47,891 bases of DNA, taken from positions 1-47,891 of the forward strand of contig JAFOEU010000108.1 in assembly GCA_017387685.1 (NCBI GenBank), written 5' to 3'. Below the pieces are notes generated by a model, which saw only the letters and a list, made by a program, of their open reading frames with translations, had not been told where the DNA came from and did not search any database. This stretch comes from Clostridia bacterium. GTDB lineage: Bacteria > Bacillota > Clostridia > Oscillospirales > CAG-272. This document shows, piece after piece, positions 16,880 to 25,629 of this stretch (position 1 is the stretch's first letter; each line of letters starts with the position of its first letter). The translations under genes were made by a program, and so were the position numbers.

Positions 16880-18304
16880 TCAATCTTTTTTTCTCACCCT
16901 GAAGAGCACCGTCCGAAGCGCTTTGCCGTTGAAGGGGATCAAGGGATAAAGGTATCTGCATTCGCCGTTTACTGTCTTATTTGTGGCAAGCAGGACGATA
17001 ATGAGCGCGACACCGACGAGAAAGCCCCATATACCGAAGATTCCCGATAGTATAAGCAGCATTATCCGCATAAACTTGAACGCGTAACCGAGCTCATAGG
17101 ATCGTTGCGAGAAGTTTGCGATGGCAACGAAAGCGGTCAGGATGATGACCTCGGGGATCAGCCATCCGAGATTGACCGCAAAGTCGCCGAGGATGAGTCC
17201 GCCGACGACGGAGAGCGAGTTTGAGAGCATATCGGGCGTGTTCATTGAAGCCATCTTGAGTCCGTCCACAACGAATTCAACGATAAGAAGCTGCGCGATT
17301 ATCGGAACAAGTCCGAGCTCCTTGGGCATTGCGAACGACAGAAATTCGGGCACGTGATCGGGATATTTCGTCATCAGATACCAGACGGGGATGAGGAAGA
17401 GCGTCAGCCAGAAGATGATATGCCGCACCGCGCGGACGTATGATCCTGTCAGCGGAGGAAAATAAAAGTCATTCGTTTCCTGCAAAAAGTCGAAGATCGA
17501 GGTGGGGAGTATCATTGCTTGCGGCGAGGTGTCGATGAGGATGATGACGCTTCCTTCGTAGATCTGCGCCGCCGCAACGTCGGGACGCTCGGTGATCCTT
17601 ATTTTGGGGAATGGGTTGTACCACCGTGTTTTGATCAGCGCTTCGGCGAGCGACTGATGCCCCATCGTCAGCGAGGCGACCTTCAGCGATCTGATTTTTT
17701 CCTCAAGCATATTAACGTAGCCGCTGTCTGCTTTTCCATCCATATAGCATAGAACGATATCGGTCTTCGATTCGCTTCCGACCGAAATATAGTGCGTTGT
17801 CAGCCTCGTGTCGCGTATTCGGCGGCGGATGAGGGCGGTGTTTGAGATCAGAGTCTCAACGAAGCCGTCGCGCGGACCGCGCATAACGCGGTCGTTTTGA
17901 GGTTCTGTAGTCTCTCTTGCAGGGTAGGAGCGCGAGTCGATGAGGATGGCGTAGCACCCGAAGCGGCTGCCGAGCATCAAGGAAGCCCCCGACATTACTG
18001 CCGATATCATTGTGTCGAGCGAATCGGTGATATCGGTCTCAACGTAAACGACGTAAGAGCGCATAAATTCGTAAACCGCCGCCTCGCCCGCGCTCTTTTC
18101 GGGGCAGATGCCATTTTGCCCCGAGAGCGAAAGCATCAGCTTCTGCATCACGCCGTCCTTGACGAAACCGTCAAGATAATAGAAGGTCAGCTCGTCCTCA
18201 CCGACGCGGACGGTCTTTTTCAGCATATCAAAGTTTTCGTCCACGCGCAGTAGCTTGTCTATTTGCATCACGTTTTCGGAATATGAATTAGATAGTTTCC
18301 GCAT
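16880..18304 (-). CDS. spoVAF: SpoVAF/GerA-type spore germination protein
   Basis: A 474-residue member of the GerA family (A subunit type), which forms germinant-responsive channels in the inner spore membrane. The soluble N-terminal half has family stretches GPRDGFVE, SNTALIRRRIRD and YNPFPKIRITERPDV; the C-terminal half (about 285-450) has four to five membrane segments. The length, the missing long N-terminal extension and the ending YLYPLIPFNGKAL fit SpoVAF better than GerAA, though no spoVA genes or GerB/GerC partners are next to it. CGGAGATAC precedes the ATG. A forespore-type promoter at 18334-18363 supports expression during sporulation. It is the best evidence that this organism forms spores. 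Confidence 0.85.
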   Translation of the reverse strand: MRKLSNSYSENVMQIDKLLRVDENFDMLKKTVRVGEDELTFYYLDGFVKDGVMQKLMLSLSGQNGICPEKSAGEAAVYEFMRSYVVYVETDITDSLDTMISAVMSGASLMLGSRFGCYAILIDSRSYPARETTEPQNDRVMRGPRDGFVETLISNTALIRRRIRDTRLTTHYISVGSESKTDIVLCYMDGKADSGYVNMLEEKIRSLKVASLTMGHQSLAEALIKTRWYNPFPKIRITERPDVAAAQIYEGSVIILIDTSPQAMILPTSIFDFLQETNDFYFPPLTGSYVRAVRHIIFWLTLFLIPVWYLMTKYPDHVPEFLSFAMPKELGLVPIIAQLLIVEFVVDGLKMASMNTPDMLSNSLSVVGGLILGDFAVNLGWLIPEVIILTAFVAIANFSQRSYELGYAFKFMRIMLLILSGIFGIWGFLVGVALIIVLLATNKTVNGECRYLYPLIPFNGKALRTVLFRVRKKD

Positions 18305-18333
18305 TTGTATCTCCGTTTGAATTCTTTGATTTT

Positions 18334-18363
18334 TATTATTGCCGAAGTGGTGAAAAAATATAC
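18334..18363 (-). promoter_or_regulatory. possible SigG/SigF-type forespore promoter
   Basis: On the minus strand GTATA (18359-18363, matching gHATR) is followed after 18 bases by AATAATA (18334-18340), six of seven matches to the CATWHTA box of SigG. It is 30 bases upstream of the germination gene. Confidence 0.5.
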
Positions 18364-18391
18364 AAAGTTTGAATAAAAATCATCAAAAGTG

Positions 18392-18419
18392 TTGACTTTT
18401 TTTATTATTGTGATATAAT
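18392..18419 (+). promoter_or_regulatory. sigma-A promoter of the solute-binding lipoprotein
   Basis: TTGACT at 18392-18397 and TATAAT at 18414-18419, spacer 16, extended -10 TGA. Confidence 0.8.
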
Positions 18420-18462
18420 TATTGTAGCATTTTCCTTAAAATAATGAAAGAAGGATCTTAAA

Positions 18463-19983
18463 ATGAAAAAAAGAATCATTGCATTTCTGCTCGCATTGGT
18501 TACGCTGACTCTGTGCTTTGCATCTTGCGCAGAGACCGGCGGTGAGGAGACCACTCCCGATGTAACAAACGCAACTCCCTCGGGTACCGAGGCTGACACC
18601 ACTCCCGTTGAGACCGAGCCTCCTACCGACGAGTGGGGCAGACCCTACGTAGAATCCCCCACTGCAGAGGGCACCAAACTTTCCGACGGCACCGTTATCA
18701 CCGTTCTTATGCGTAACAGTGAAACTTGGAACCGCGAGCTCTATTCCGAGAGCGAAAGCGGCGATATGCTCAACGACGAAATCTACAAGAGAAACCTTCA
18801 ACTTGAAGAGGATCTCAATTTCACCTTTGAATTCATTGAGAGCCCCTCTAAGGAAGATTCTCAGCGTACCATCGTTGCTGAGTTTGAATCGGGCGGAGCA
18901 TCGGGAATCGACCTCGCTTCCAACTACGCTTTCTATTCCACCAACGCAGCGCTCCGTAACTGCTATATGAACATCCATAACATCGAAACTATGAATGTTT
19001 CTCACCCTTGGTGGAACCAGACCTACGTTGAGGCGGCTACCATTAAGGATCAGCTCTACTTTATCGTAGGTGACCTTAACCTCTCGGTAGTTGACCGTTC
19101 TCTTGCGATCTACTATAACGCAACCCTTGCAAACGATTATCAGCTTGGCAACCTCTATGACGTTGTTCTTGACGGTCAGTGGACTATCGACCTTCTCCTT
19201 CAGTACACCAAGGATACCTGGGTAGACACCAACCAGTCGAGCGCTATCGACCTTCCCGATAAGATCGGTCTCATTTCGATCCTCGGCTCCGAGGCTTACG
19301 ACGGATTCCTTACCGCGTTCGGTATTGATATTCTTGCTAAGACCGCCGACGATGGTCTTGACATCATCTGGGACCCCGAAAAGGTTTCTAACGCTCTTGA
19401 TTATCAGATCACCCTCTTCAGCAACAACAACGGTGCGTTCCTCCATTCGAACCACACCGAGCTTTGCAACAAGTTCACCAACGATGAGGCACTCTTCTGG
19501 ATCTACTGCATCTACGGAAGCTCCGCACAAAACCAGGCACTCAGAAGCATGTCCTCCTCTTACGGTCTGCTTCCTCTTCCGAAGTACGATCTCGATCAGC
19601 CGAACTATTACACTACTGCACAGGATGCTTACAGCATTATGTCGGTTATGGCAACCAGCAAGCAGTTCAACGAGGTTGGTATCGTATTTGAGGAATGGAA
19701 CTACCGCTCCTACATGGACATTCAGCCCGTTTACTGTGAAGTTATTATGAAGACCAGATACCTCAACGACGTTGAGTCGGGTATGATCTTCGACCTTATC
19801 CTTGACAGTATCAAGTTTGATACCGGTATGGTTTACGGTAGCGAGATCGATTCTATCGCAACCTCCACCCGTTCGATCGTTAAGAGCGGCAACAACACCT
19901 TCGCATCTACCTACAGAATTCAGAAGAGAGCTTACGGTAATAAGATCAAGCAGCTTTTGAAGTATTTTGAAGAAAGACAGTAA
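18463..19983 (+). CDS. extracellular solute-binding lipoprotein (ABC importer type)
   Basis: A 506-residue lipoprotein with signal peptide ending FASC (Cys22) and a Thr/Glu/Pro-rich linker (about 23-60). The rest has the shape of a family-1 sugar-binding protein: YKRNLQLEEDLNF near the first hinge, HPWWNQTYVEAATI, and LPLPKYD in the second lobe. Two paralogues lie at the right end of the window with matching landmarks (WW, TGD/GDLN, P-KY-DQ, EAYRTT versus NYRSYM). No permease or ATPase gene is nearby, so the transporter must be encoded elsewhere. Substrate is probably an oligosaccharide (inference). Confidence 0.88.
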   Translation: MKKRIIAFLLALVTLTLCFASCAETGGEETTPDVTNATPSGTEADTTPVETEPPTDEWGRPYVESPTAEGTKLSDGTVITVLMRNSETWNRELYSESESGDMLNDEIYKRNLQLEEDLNFTFEFIESPSKEDSQRTIVAEFESGGASGIDLASNYAFYSTNAALRNCYMNIHNIETMNVSHPWWNQTYVEAATIKDQLYFIVGDLNLSVVDRSLAIYYNATLANDYQLGNLYDVVLDGQWTIDLLLQYTKDTWVDTNQSSAIDLPDKIGLISILGSEAYDGFLTAFGIDILAKTADDGLDIIWDPEKVSNALDYQITLFSNNNGAFLHSNHTELCNKFTNDEALFWIYCIYGSSAQNQALRSMSSSYGLLPLPKYDLDQPNYYTTAQDAYSIMSVMATSKQFNEVGIVFEEWNYRSYMDIQPVYCEVIMKTRYLNDVESGMIFDLILDSIKFDTGMVYGSEIDSIATSTRSIVKSGNNTFASTYRIQKRAYGNKIKQLLKYFEERQ

Positions 19984-19999
19984 GTTATAAAAATAAAAG

Positions 20000-20040
20000 G
20001 CAGAGTCCGCTGATTTCAGCGGACTCTGCTCTTTGCTTTT
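20000..20040 (+). terminator. intrinsic terminator of the solute-binding gene
   Basis: GCAGAGTCCGCTGA pairs perfectly with its complement (14-base stem, 20000-20029), followed by T-rich sequence. Confidence 0.85.
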
Positions 20041-20087
20041 ATAAGGAAATTTTTCGCCCGAGCGGAAATTTTCATTAAAATATTCGA

Positions 20088-20117
20088 GGCTGAGCGCACC
20101 AAAACAGTGACTCAGCC
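20088..20117 (-). terminator. possible terminator of the ABC exporter
   Basis: GGCTGAG (20088-20094) pairs with CTCAGCC (20111-20117) just after the minus-strand stop; the following T run is interrupted, so it is a weak call. Confidence 0.4.
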
Positions 20118-20130
20118 TTGTTAAATATTA

Positions 20131-21912
20131 TCAGAATCCCGCTTTCTTCGAAAGCTGATTTACGTCGATATCTGCGATAGATCCGTCTTTATCGGGGTTG
20201 CGTACGCCGAGGCGGTAGAGTCCCTGATAGATGCCGCCTTCGATCTGCATAAGCTCCTCGTGGCTGCCTTCTTCGGCGATTCGTCCGTCGGAGATGACCG
20301 CGATCTTGTCCGCGCCGCGAACGGTTGAGAGTCTGTGCGCTACGACGATGGTGGTTCTGCCCTTGCAGAGCTCGTCGAGTGCCTGCTGAATGAGGATTTC
20401 GGTGGTATTGTCGAGTGCGCTTGTTGCCTCATCGAGGATGAGGATAGAGGGATCCTTGAGGAATACGCGCGCGATCGAGAGACGCTGCTTCTGACCGCCC
20501 GAAAGCTTGACTCCGCGCTCACCGATCTCGGTGTCGTAGCCGTGCTCAAGGGTGGATACCCAATCGTGGATGTTTGCGAGCTTTGCGGCTTCAATTACCT
20601 CCTCCTCGGTCGCGTCAAGGCGTCCGTAGAGGATGTTGTCGCGGATCGAGCCGTTGAAGAGGAATACGTCCTGCTGAACGATACCGATGTTTCGGCGGAG
20701 CGAGTTCATCGTGAGCTCGTTGATGCTCTTGCCGTCGATCTTAATATCGCCGCCCGCGATCTTGTAGAATCTCGGGATGAGGTGGCAGATAGTGGTCTTA
20801 CCGCCGCCCGAGGGTCCGACGAGCGCGAGCTTCTGTCCCTTTTCGATCGAGAGCGAGATACCGTGGAGCACTTCTGCGGAATCCTTGTAGGAAAATTCCA
20901 CATTCTCAAATTCGATCTTGCCCTTAACGTCGGTCAACTCGATAGCATCGGGCTCGTCGCGCTCGGGCTCGGTGTCGATGATCTCAAGGAAGCGTTCAAA
21001 GCCGGTAACGCCGTTCTGATACTGCTCCATAAAGCCGATAAGAGTGTTGATGGGCGAGATAAAGAGGTTGATCGAAACCATAAAGGCGGAGTATTCGGGG
21101 ATCGAAATGCGTCCCGCGTTGATGAAAAGACCGCCCGCGATGAGGATGATTACGTTGAAAACGTCGGTGATGAAGGAGGTTCCCGAGTGGAACTTACCCA
21201 TCGCATCGTAAGCCTTCTTACAAGCATTGATGAAGGCGTTGTTGCCTACCTCGAATTTCTCGGTTTCCTTGTACTGATTGGTATAAGCCTTGGTGACGCG
21301 GATGCCCGAGATCGAGCTTTCGAGAGATGCATTGATGACAGCGTTACTTGCACGGCGCTCGGTGAATGCGGAGCGCATCTTTTTGCGGAAATATGCCGCA
21401 ACAATAATGAGTATCGGTACGCAGATGAAGATGATGAGCGTCAGCGCCCAGTCGATGGTGCAAAGGTAGATGAATGCGGCGATGAAGGTGACAGAGCTTA
21501 TGAGCAGATTTTCGGGACCGTGGTGAGCAAGCTCACTGATCTCGAAAAGGTCGGAGGTCATTCGGGTCATTATCTTACCCGTCTCATTCTCGTCGTAGAA
21601 GGAGAAGGGAAGCTTCTGAATGTGCGCGAAGAGGTCGCGTCGCATCTGTGCCTGCATTCCGACGCCGATCAGGTGACCGTAATACTGAACGAAATAGCGC
21701 AGGAAAAGTCGGATGATGTAGAGCGCAAATACGATTGCGCTCGCTGTGATTATCATTTTTGCCGTCTGCGTTCCGCCGAGGAATGCATCGAGCATTTTCT
21801 CTGTGATGATGGGGTAGACCATACCGACAAGCGCAATAACGAGCGAGGCAAGCATATCAAGCGTCAGCATCCCGCTGTGCGGTTTGTAATAGGCAATAAA
21901 TCGTTTTAACAT
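20131..21912 (-). CDS. ABC exporter, fused membrane and ATPase domains
   Basis: A 593-residue half transporter of the MsbA/multidrug type, working as a dimer. Six membrane helices lie in residues about 15-315 (TMD), followed by the ATPase domain with Walker A GPSGGGKTT (about 365), Q-loop, signature LSGGQKQR (about 469), Walker B ILILDEATSALD (about 490) and the switch His in VAHRLSTVRG. I start at 21912 because the upstream frame has no ribosome binding site and the TMD begins properly there; the site itself (AAGTGA) is weak. The last residues (DINQLSKKAGF type) are ordinary. Lone gene; substrate unknown. Confidence 0.92.
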   Translation of the reverse strand: MLKRFIAYYKPHSGMLTLDMLASLVIALVGMVYPIITEKMLDAFLGGTQTAKMIITASAIVFALYIIRLFLRYFVQYYGHLIGVGMQAQMRRDLFAHIQKLPFSFYDENETGKIMTRMTSDLFEISELAHHGPENLLISSVTFIAAFIYLCTIDWALTLIIFICVPILIIVAAYFRKKMRSAFTERRASNAVINASLESSISGIRVTKAYTNQYKETEKFEVGNNAFINACKKAYDAMGKFHSGTSFITDVFNVIILIAGGLFINAGRISIPEYSAFMVSINLFISPINTLIGFMEQYQNGVTGFERFLEIIDTEPERDEPDAIELTDVKGKIEFENVEFSYKDSAEVLHGISLSIEKGQKLALVGPSGGGKTTICHLIPRFYKIAGGDIKIDGKSINELTMNSLRRNIGIVQQDVFLFNGSIRDNILYGRLDATEEEVIEAAKLANIHDWVSTLEHGYDTEIGERGVKLSGGQKQRLSIARVFLKDPSILILDEATSALDNTTEILIQQALDELCKGRTTIVVAHRLSTVRGADKIAVISDGRIAEEGSHEELMQIEGGIYQGLYRLGVRNPDKDGSIADIDVNQLSKKAGF

Positions 21913-21998
21913 TTTCGTTTTCACTTTCGATTGTATAAAATATATTATGTATATTATAATACATTTTTCGGGAAAAGTCAACCGAAAAGGGGAAAATA

Positions 21999-22158
21999 GT
22001 TGTTAGTTACTAGTTGTTAGTTTAAGACAAAAAGCTCTGAACTTTTGATGGACTCAAAAGCTCAGAGCTTTTAATTAATCTTAAGCTTTTCGCCAAGGCG
22101 AAAAGCTACCTTTAGCTAATAACTAATAACTAATAACTAGTAACTAGTAACTAATAAC
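21999..22158. repeat. heptamer repeats in inverted orientation around two hairpins
   Basis: Six consecutive heptamers TAATAAC/TAGTAAC (22117-22158) end exactly at the ftsK stop codon. The reverse orientation GTTGTTA/GTTACTA appears three times at 21999-22019. Between them are a terminator hairpin (22029-22072) and a perfect palindrome GCTTTTCGCC-AA-GGCGAAAAGC (22085-22106). The unit is seven bases and the arms are opposite, so the whole could fold into one large structure. Confidence 0.7.
22029..22072 (-). terminator. terminator after ftsK, nearly symmetric
   Basis: AAAAGCTCTGA and an inner CTTTTGA block pair with the other arm (stem about 19 with one mismatch); A- and T-runs on both sides mean it can act in either direction. 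It separates ftsK from the downstream ABC gene. Confidence 0.8.
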
Positions 22159-25083
22159 TCATTCCTCTTCCTCATCCTGCGGGATAAGACCGTAAATTCT
22201 CTTATCGTCGCGGGCGATGAGCTCTGCGAGCTGGGATTGGGTGAGGAGCACCTGACGGGGCTTGGTGCCGTCGGGCTGAGTGACGAAGCCGAGCTTTGCC
22301 ATTCGGTCGATGATTCTCGCGCCTCTGCCGAAGCCTACGTTGATGTTTCTCTGCAGGAAGGAGGTTGCGACCGTGCCGCTTTCGACGGCAAGCTTGAGGG
22401 CATCGAAGAAGAGTTCGTCGAAGGCTTCGGATGATCCGCTTGCCGCTCCGCCGCCTGCGTTTCCGCCCGTGGGCTTCTTTGCGCCCGGAGTGACGGTTAC
22501 GATCTGTTCGGATGCCTTTTCGATCTGTGATACGAATTCCTCGTCGTAGTGTGCGCCGGTGGAATTCTGCTTGAGGAAGTTGGTTACCGCAACTACCTCC
22601 TCGTCGGTCACGAAGGTACCCTGCGCACGGGTGGGGTTCTGTGAGCCGATGGGGCAGAAGAGCATATCACCGCGACCGAGGAGCTTTTCGGCTCCCACCG
22701 TGTCAATGATGGTACGCGAGTCGATACCCGAGGCGACCGCAAACGCGATACGGGAGGGGATGTTAGCCTTGATAAGACCCGTGATGACGTCGACCGAGGG
22801 ACGCTGAGTACCGATGATCAGGTGGATACCCGCCGCACGCGCCTTCTGTGCAAGACGGACGATCGAGGTTTCGATCTCGGTGGGGGCGCTCATCATAAGG
22901 TCGGCAAGCTCGTCGATAACGATAACAAGACGGTGAAGCGGGATGAAATCGGGATCCTCCGCCTTCATCATACGGTTGTAGCCGTCGATGTCGCGGGCGA
23001 AATTGTTCTCAAAGAGCTCGTAACGGCGCTCCATTTCGTCAACAGCCGCGTTAAGTGTACCTGCCGCCTTCTTTACGTTTGTAACAACGGGAACACGAAG
23101 GTGGGGGAGATTATTATACATCGCCATTTCGACCTTCTTGGGGTCGATCATAATGAAGCGCACCTCATCGGGACGCGATTTGTAAAGGAGAGAGATGATG
23201 ATGCTGTTGATGCAGACCGATTTACCCGATCCGGTAGTACCCGCGATAAGAAGGTGGGGCATCTTGCCGATATCTATGAAGATCGGCTCGCCCGTGATAT
23301 CCTTGCCGAGGCACGCGTAGAGCTTGCTCTTGGCATTCTTGAACTGATCCGATTCGAGAAGCTCACGGATAGCAACGGTTGAAGCAAGCTTGTTGGGGAC
23401 TTCAACGCCGACCGCGCTCTTGCCGGGGATGGGGGCTTCTATTCTGATCTTCGCCTGAAGCGCCATAGCGATATCAAGCTGAAGATTCTTGATCGAGTTA
23501 GCCTTTACTCCGGGCGCGGGGTAAAGCTCGTAGCGAGTAAGTGTAGGGCCGCGCGAGTATTCGATCTTTGAGAGCTTGACGTTGAAGGATTCAAGCTTTT
23601 CGAGCAGAGTTTCTGCATTCGCGCGAAGCTCGGCATTGATCTCGTCGCGCCCGGGGGAGGTGGATTCGCGGAGAAGTGTGAGGGGAGGGAAGATATATGC
23701 CGCAAGCTGCTCGTATTCCTGCTTTTTCTTAGCGTTTTCGGGGAGCACGATAGCGTCTTCCTCGGGTTCGTCATCGACGATCTCGTCGGGAGCGGGAGTG
23801 ATGACCTCTGCCTCTGTGAGCTCGAGCGCGGATGCGGCGGGAGCGGGAGCGATCTCGACTCCTGCAGTGCTCTTGCCTGTGAAAACTGTATCGACGAGAT
23901 CACCGAGATCCTCGATGCTTTCGGTTTCGGTGACGCGGCGTAGTGAATCAACGGTTTTTGTGGATTTAGGCTTTTTGGAGGGCTCGATCTCAATAGAGCC
24001 GAGGATCTCGACCGCGTCGGGATCGTAATTGCCTCCTGCCGGCTTGAGTTCTATTGCGGGCTCGTCCTCTTCGTCGTCGGGAGATGGAATAGCCGAGCCG
24101 ATATCCGAGGTATCCTCGGGGATTTCTGCTGACTTTGCCTTGCGGCGCGGTTTAGTCGTTTTGGGCTTTTCTTCTGCCTCTTCTTCGATGTTTTCTTCCT
24201 CGTCTTCTTCGTAAACCTCAGCGGCAGCCTTCTTTGCGGCGCGCTTTTCCTTGATCTTATTGGCGATGGATGCGAGCATATCAAGGAAATGTCTGGGAGT
24301 AAGACCGACGTAGAAAACTATGGAGAGCGCGAGGATCGCGATAATAACGATAACGGAGCCGACGTAACCTACGAGACAGCGGAATAAGCCTCCGAAAAAT
24401 CCGCCAAAGAATCCGCCGCCGTGGAGATCAACGCCGAGGCGCCAGTTGGAGGTGGCTCCCTTGAATCCGAAAATGCTCTTGCCCCAATCTGCCCACTTGT
24501 AGCCATCGTAAAGAATGGCGATGGCGAGGGAGTGGATGAGGGAGGAGAGCAGGAGCGGGATGGATGCGCCGAAGATGATCTTTCTGCGTATGATTGCAAG
24601 ATCTACGTATCGTCTCCAATAGATTATCATATTGACGAGCACTATCGGAATGAAGTACGCGGGCCAGCCGAAGAAGCCGAAGAATGCATTTCGGAGCAGA
24701 AGCCCGAGGTCGCCCATTGCGCCGTCGATCCTTGCAAGCAGGAAGCAAGCAATGATAAATATTGTTACGACACCGAGAATATAGGGCATCAGACGGTGAA
24801 GAGTTTTCGATGAGGGCGGCGTGAGATCGAGTAGCTCGTCGTTTATCGGGATTGCACCGCGCTTTGTGCCCTTCTTGGGTTCCTTTTCAGCGGACTTGAA
24901 AATCTCGTCATATTTTTCGTAGTCTTCTTTGGGTAAATTTTCATCAGTTTTCTTTTTCTTACGCGGTTTTTTCTCGTAGAGATCGTCGTAATAAGCGTAA
25001 GGATCGCGCTCGGGTGCGGCGGGCGGAGTGGCTTTGCCGCCGTTTTTGGTGGGCGCGGAGGTGGTCTTTTTAGTGTTTGCCAC
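22159..25083 (-). CDS. ftsK: FtsK/SpoIIIE-type DNA translocase
   Basis: A 974-residue septal DNA pump that clears chromosomes from the closing septum and, in spore formers, moves DNA into the forespore. Residues about 100-280 have four to five membrane helices, followed by a long acidic, low-complexity linker (about 285-470). The RecA-like motor follows, with Walker A GTTGSGKS (about 615) and Walker B VIVIDELADLMM (about 722). The C-terminal gamma winged helix (about 905-965, with FLQRNINVGFGRGARI) reads the KOPS/SRS polarity sequences. Translation starts at GTG 25083, with AAAGGAG seven bases upstream. FtsK versus SpoIIIE cannot be told apart from sequence alone here. Confidence 0.95.
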   Translation of the reverse strand: MANTKKTTSAPTKNGGKATPPAAPERDPYAYYDDLYEKKPRKKKKTDENLPKEDYEKYDEIFKSAEKEPKKGTKRGAIPINDELLDLTPPSSKTLHRLMPYILGVVTIFIIACFLLARIDGAMGDLGLLLRNAFFGFFGWPAYFIPIVLVNMIIYWRRYVDLAIIRRKIIFGASIPLLLSSLIHSLAIAILYDGYKWADWGKSIFGFKGATSNWRLGVDLHGGGFFGGFFGGLFRCLVGYVGSVIVIIAILALSIVFYVGLTPRHFLDMLASIANKIKEKRAAKKAAAEVYEEDEEENIEEEAEEKPKTTKPRRKAKSAEIPEDTSDIGSAIPSPDDEEDEPAIELKPAGGNYDPDAVEILGSIEIEPSKKPKSTKTVDSLRRVTETESIEDLGDLVDTVFTGKSTAGVEIAPAPAASALELTEAEVITPAPDEIVDDEPEEDAIVLPENAKKKQEYEQLAAYIFPPLTLLRESTSPGRDEINAELRANAETLLEKLESFNVKLSKIEYSRGPTLTRYELYPAPGVKANSIKNLQLDIAMALQAKIRIEAPIPGKSAVGVEVPNKLASTVAIRELLESDQFKNAKSKLYACLGKDITGEPIFIDIGKMPHLLIAGTTGSGKSVCINSIIISLLYKSRPDEVRFIMIDPKKVEMAMYNNLPHLRVPVVTNVKKAAGTLNAAVDEMERRYELFENNFARDIDGYNRMMKAEDPDFIPLHRLVIVIDELADLMMSAPTEIETSIVRLAQKARAAGIHLIIGTQRPSVDVITGLIKANIPSRIAFAVASGIDSRTIIDTVGAEKLLGRGDMLFCPIGSQNPTRAQGTFVTDEEVVAVTNFLKQNSTGAHYDEEFVSQIEKASEQIVTVTPGAKKPTGGNAGGGAASGSSEAFDELFFDALKLAVESGTVATSFLQRNINVGFGRGARIIDRMAKLGFVTQPDGTKPRQVLLTQSQLAELIARDDKRIYGLIPQDEEEE

Positions 25084-25183
25084 AGGAAAACTCCTTTCGT
25101 GTATGTAGTTCGATTATCAGGAAATACTAAATCGCATCGGGGATATATCCCACTTGCGTTCAGATAATAATACACCAAATATA

Positions 25184-25212
25184 ATTATATCACGAAATCG
25201 AACGAAATACAA
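25184..25212 (-). promoter_or_regulatory. sigma-A promoter of ftsK
   Basis: On the minus strand TTGTAT (25207-25212) and TATAAT (25184-25189), spacer 17, extended -10 TGA. The leader is about 100 bases. Confidence 0.7.
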
Positions 25213-25254
25213 GGGCGAAATCCATATTATTCTAAAAAACAGGAGGATTTTTCT

Positions 25255-25620
25255 ATGAGGTCAAAAAAGCCGGGAGCGCTCATGCTCGGATTTCTCGCCG
25301 GATTTTTAAACGGACTTCTGGGGGCGGGGGGAGGAATAGTTCTTGTCCGCGCAGCAGAGGGGGTGTTGCCGCGCGAATATCACGATGGGCGCGACATTTT
25401 TGCCAACGCGCTTTCGGTGATGCTGCCAATTTCCGCGGTTTCCGCAATAGCCTACGTTCTGCGCGGAAGCGTTCACGGGCTTGAATTTTCAAGGTTCATT
25501 TTGCCCGCCGTGATCGGAGGTGCGGGAGGAGGACTTTTGCTTGCCGTGATCGACACGCGCCTTTTACGGCTGATATTTTCCGCACTCGTTGTATGGTCGG
25601 GATTTACTATGATTTTTTAA
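25255..25620 (+). CDS. half-size TauE/SafE-family membrane protein A
   Basis: A 121-residue membrane protein that matches half of a TauE/SafE (sulfite/organosulfonate exporter) protein. It opens with the family stretch GFLAGFLNGLLGAGGGIVLV and has about four membrane segments (8-30, 48-65, 75-100, 103-120). Full-length members have two such halves (about 250 residues), so this gene covers only one. The second half follows nine bases after its stop as a separate gene with its own GGTGGAG site. AGGAGG precedes this start. Together they probably form a heterodimer; a substrate is not indicated. Confidence 0.8.
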   Translation: MRSKKPGALMLGFLAGFLNGLLGAGGGIVLVRAAEGVLPREYHDGRDIFANALSVMLPISAVSAIAYVLRGSVHGLEFSRFILPAVIGGAGGGLLLAVIDTRLLRLIFSALVVWSGFTMIF

Positions 25621-25629
25621 GGTGGAGCG

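Noticed and set aside
20335-21909. A 524-codon plus-strand open frame
   Set aside because: It is the exact opposite strand of the ABC exporter gene, has no ribosome site, and translates to a low-complexity Asp/Glu/Val/Leu-rich shadow. GC-rich codon use makes such frames common.
22117-22158. CRISPR-like array
   Set aside because: The repeats are seven bases long without spacers, and no cas genes are present.
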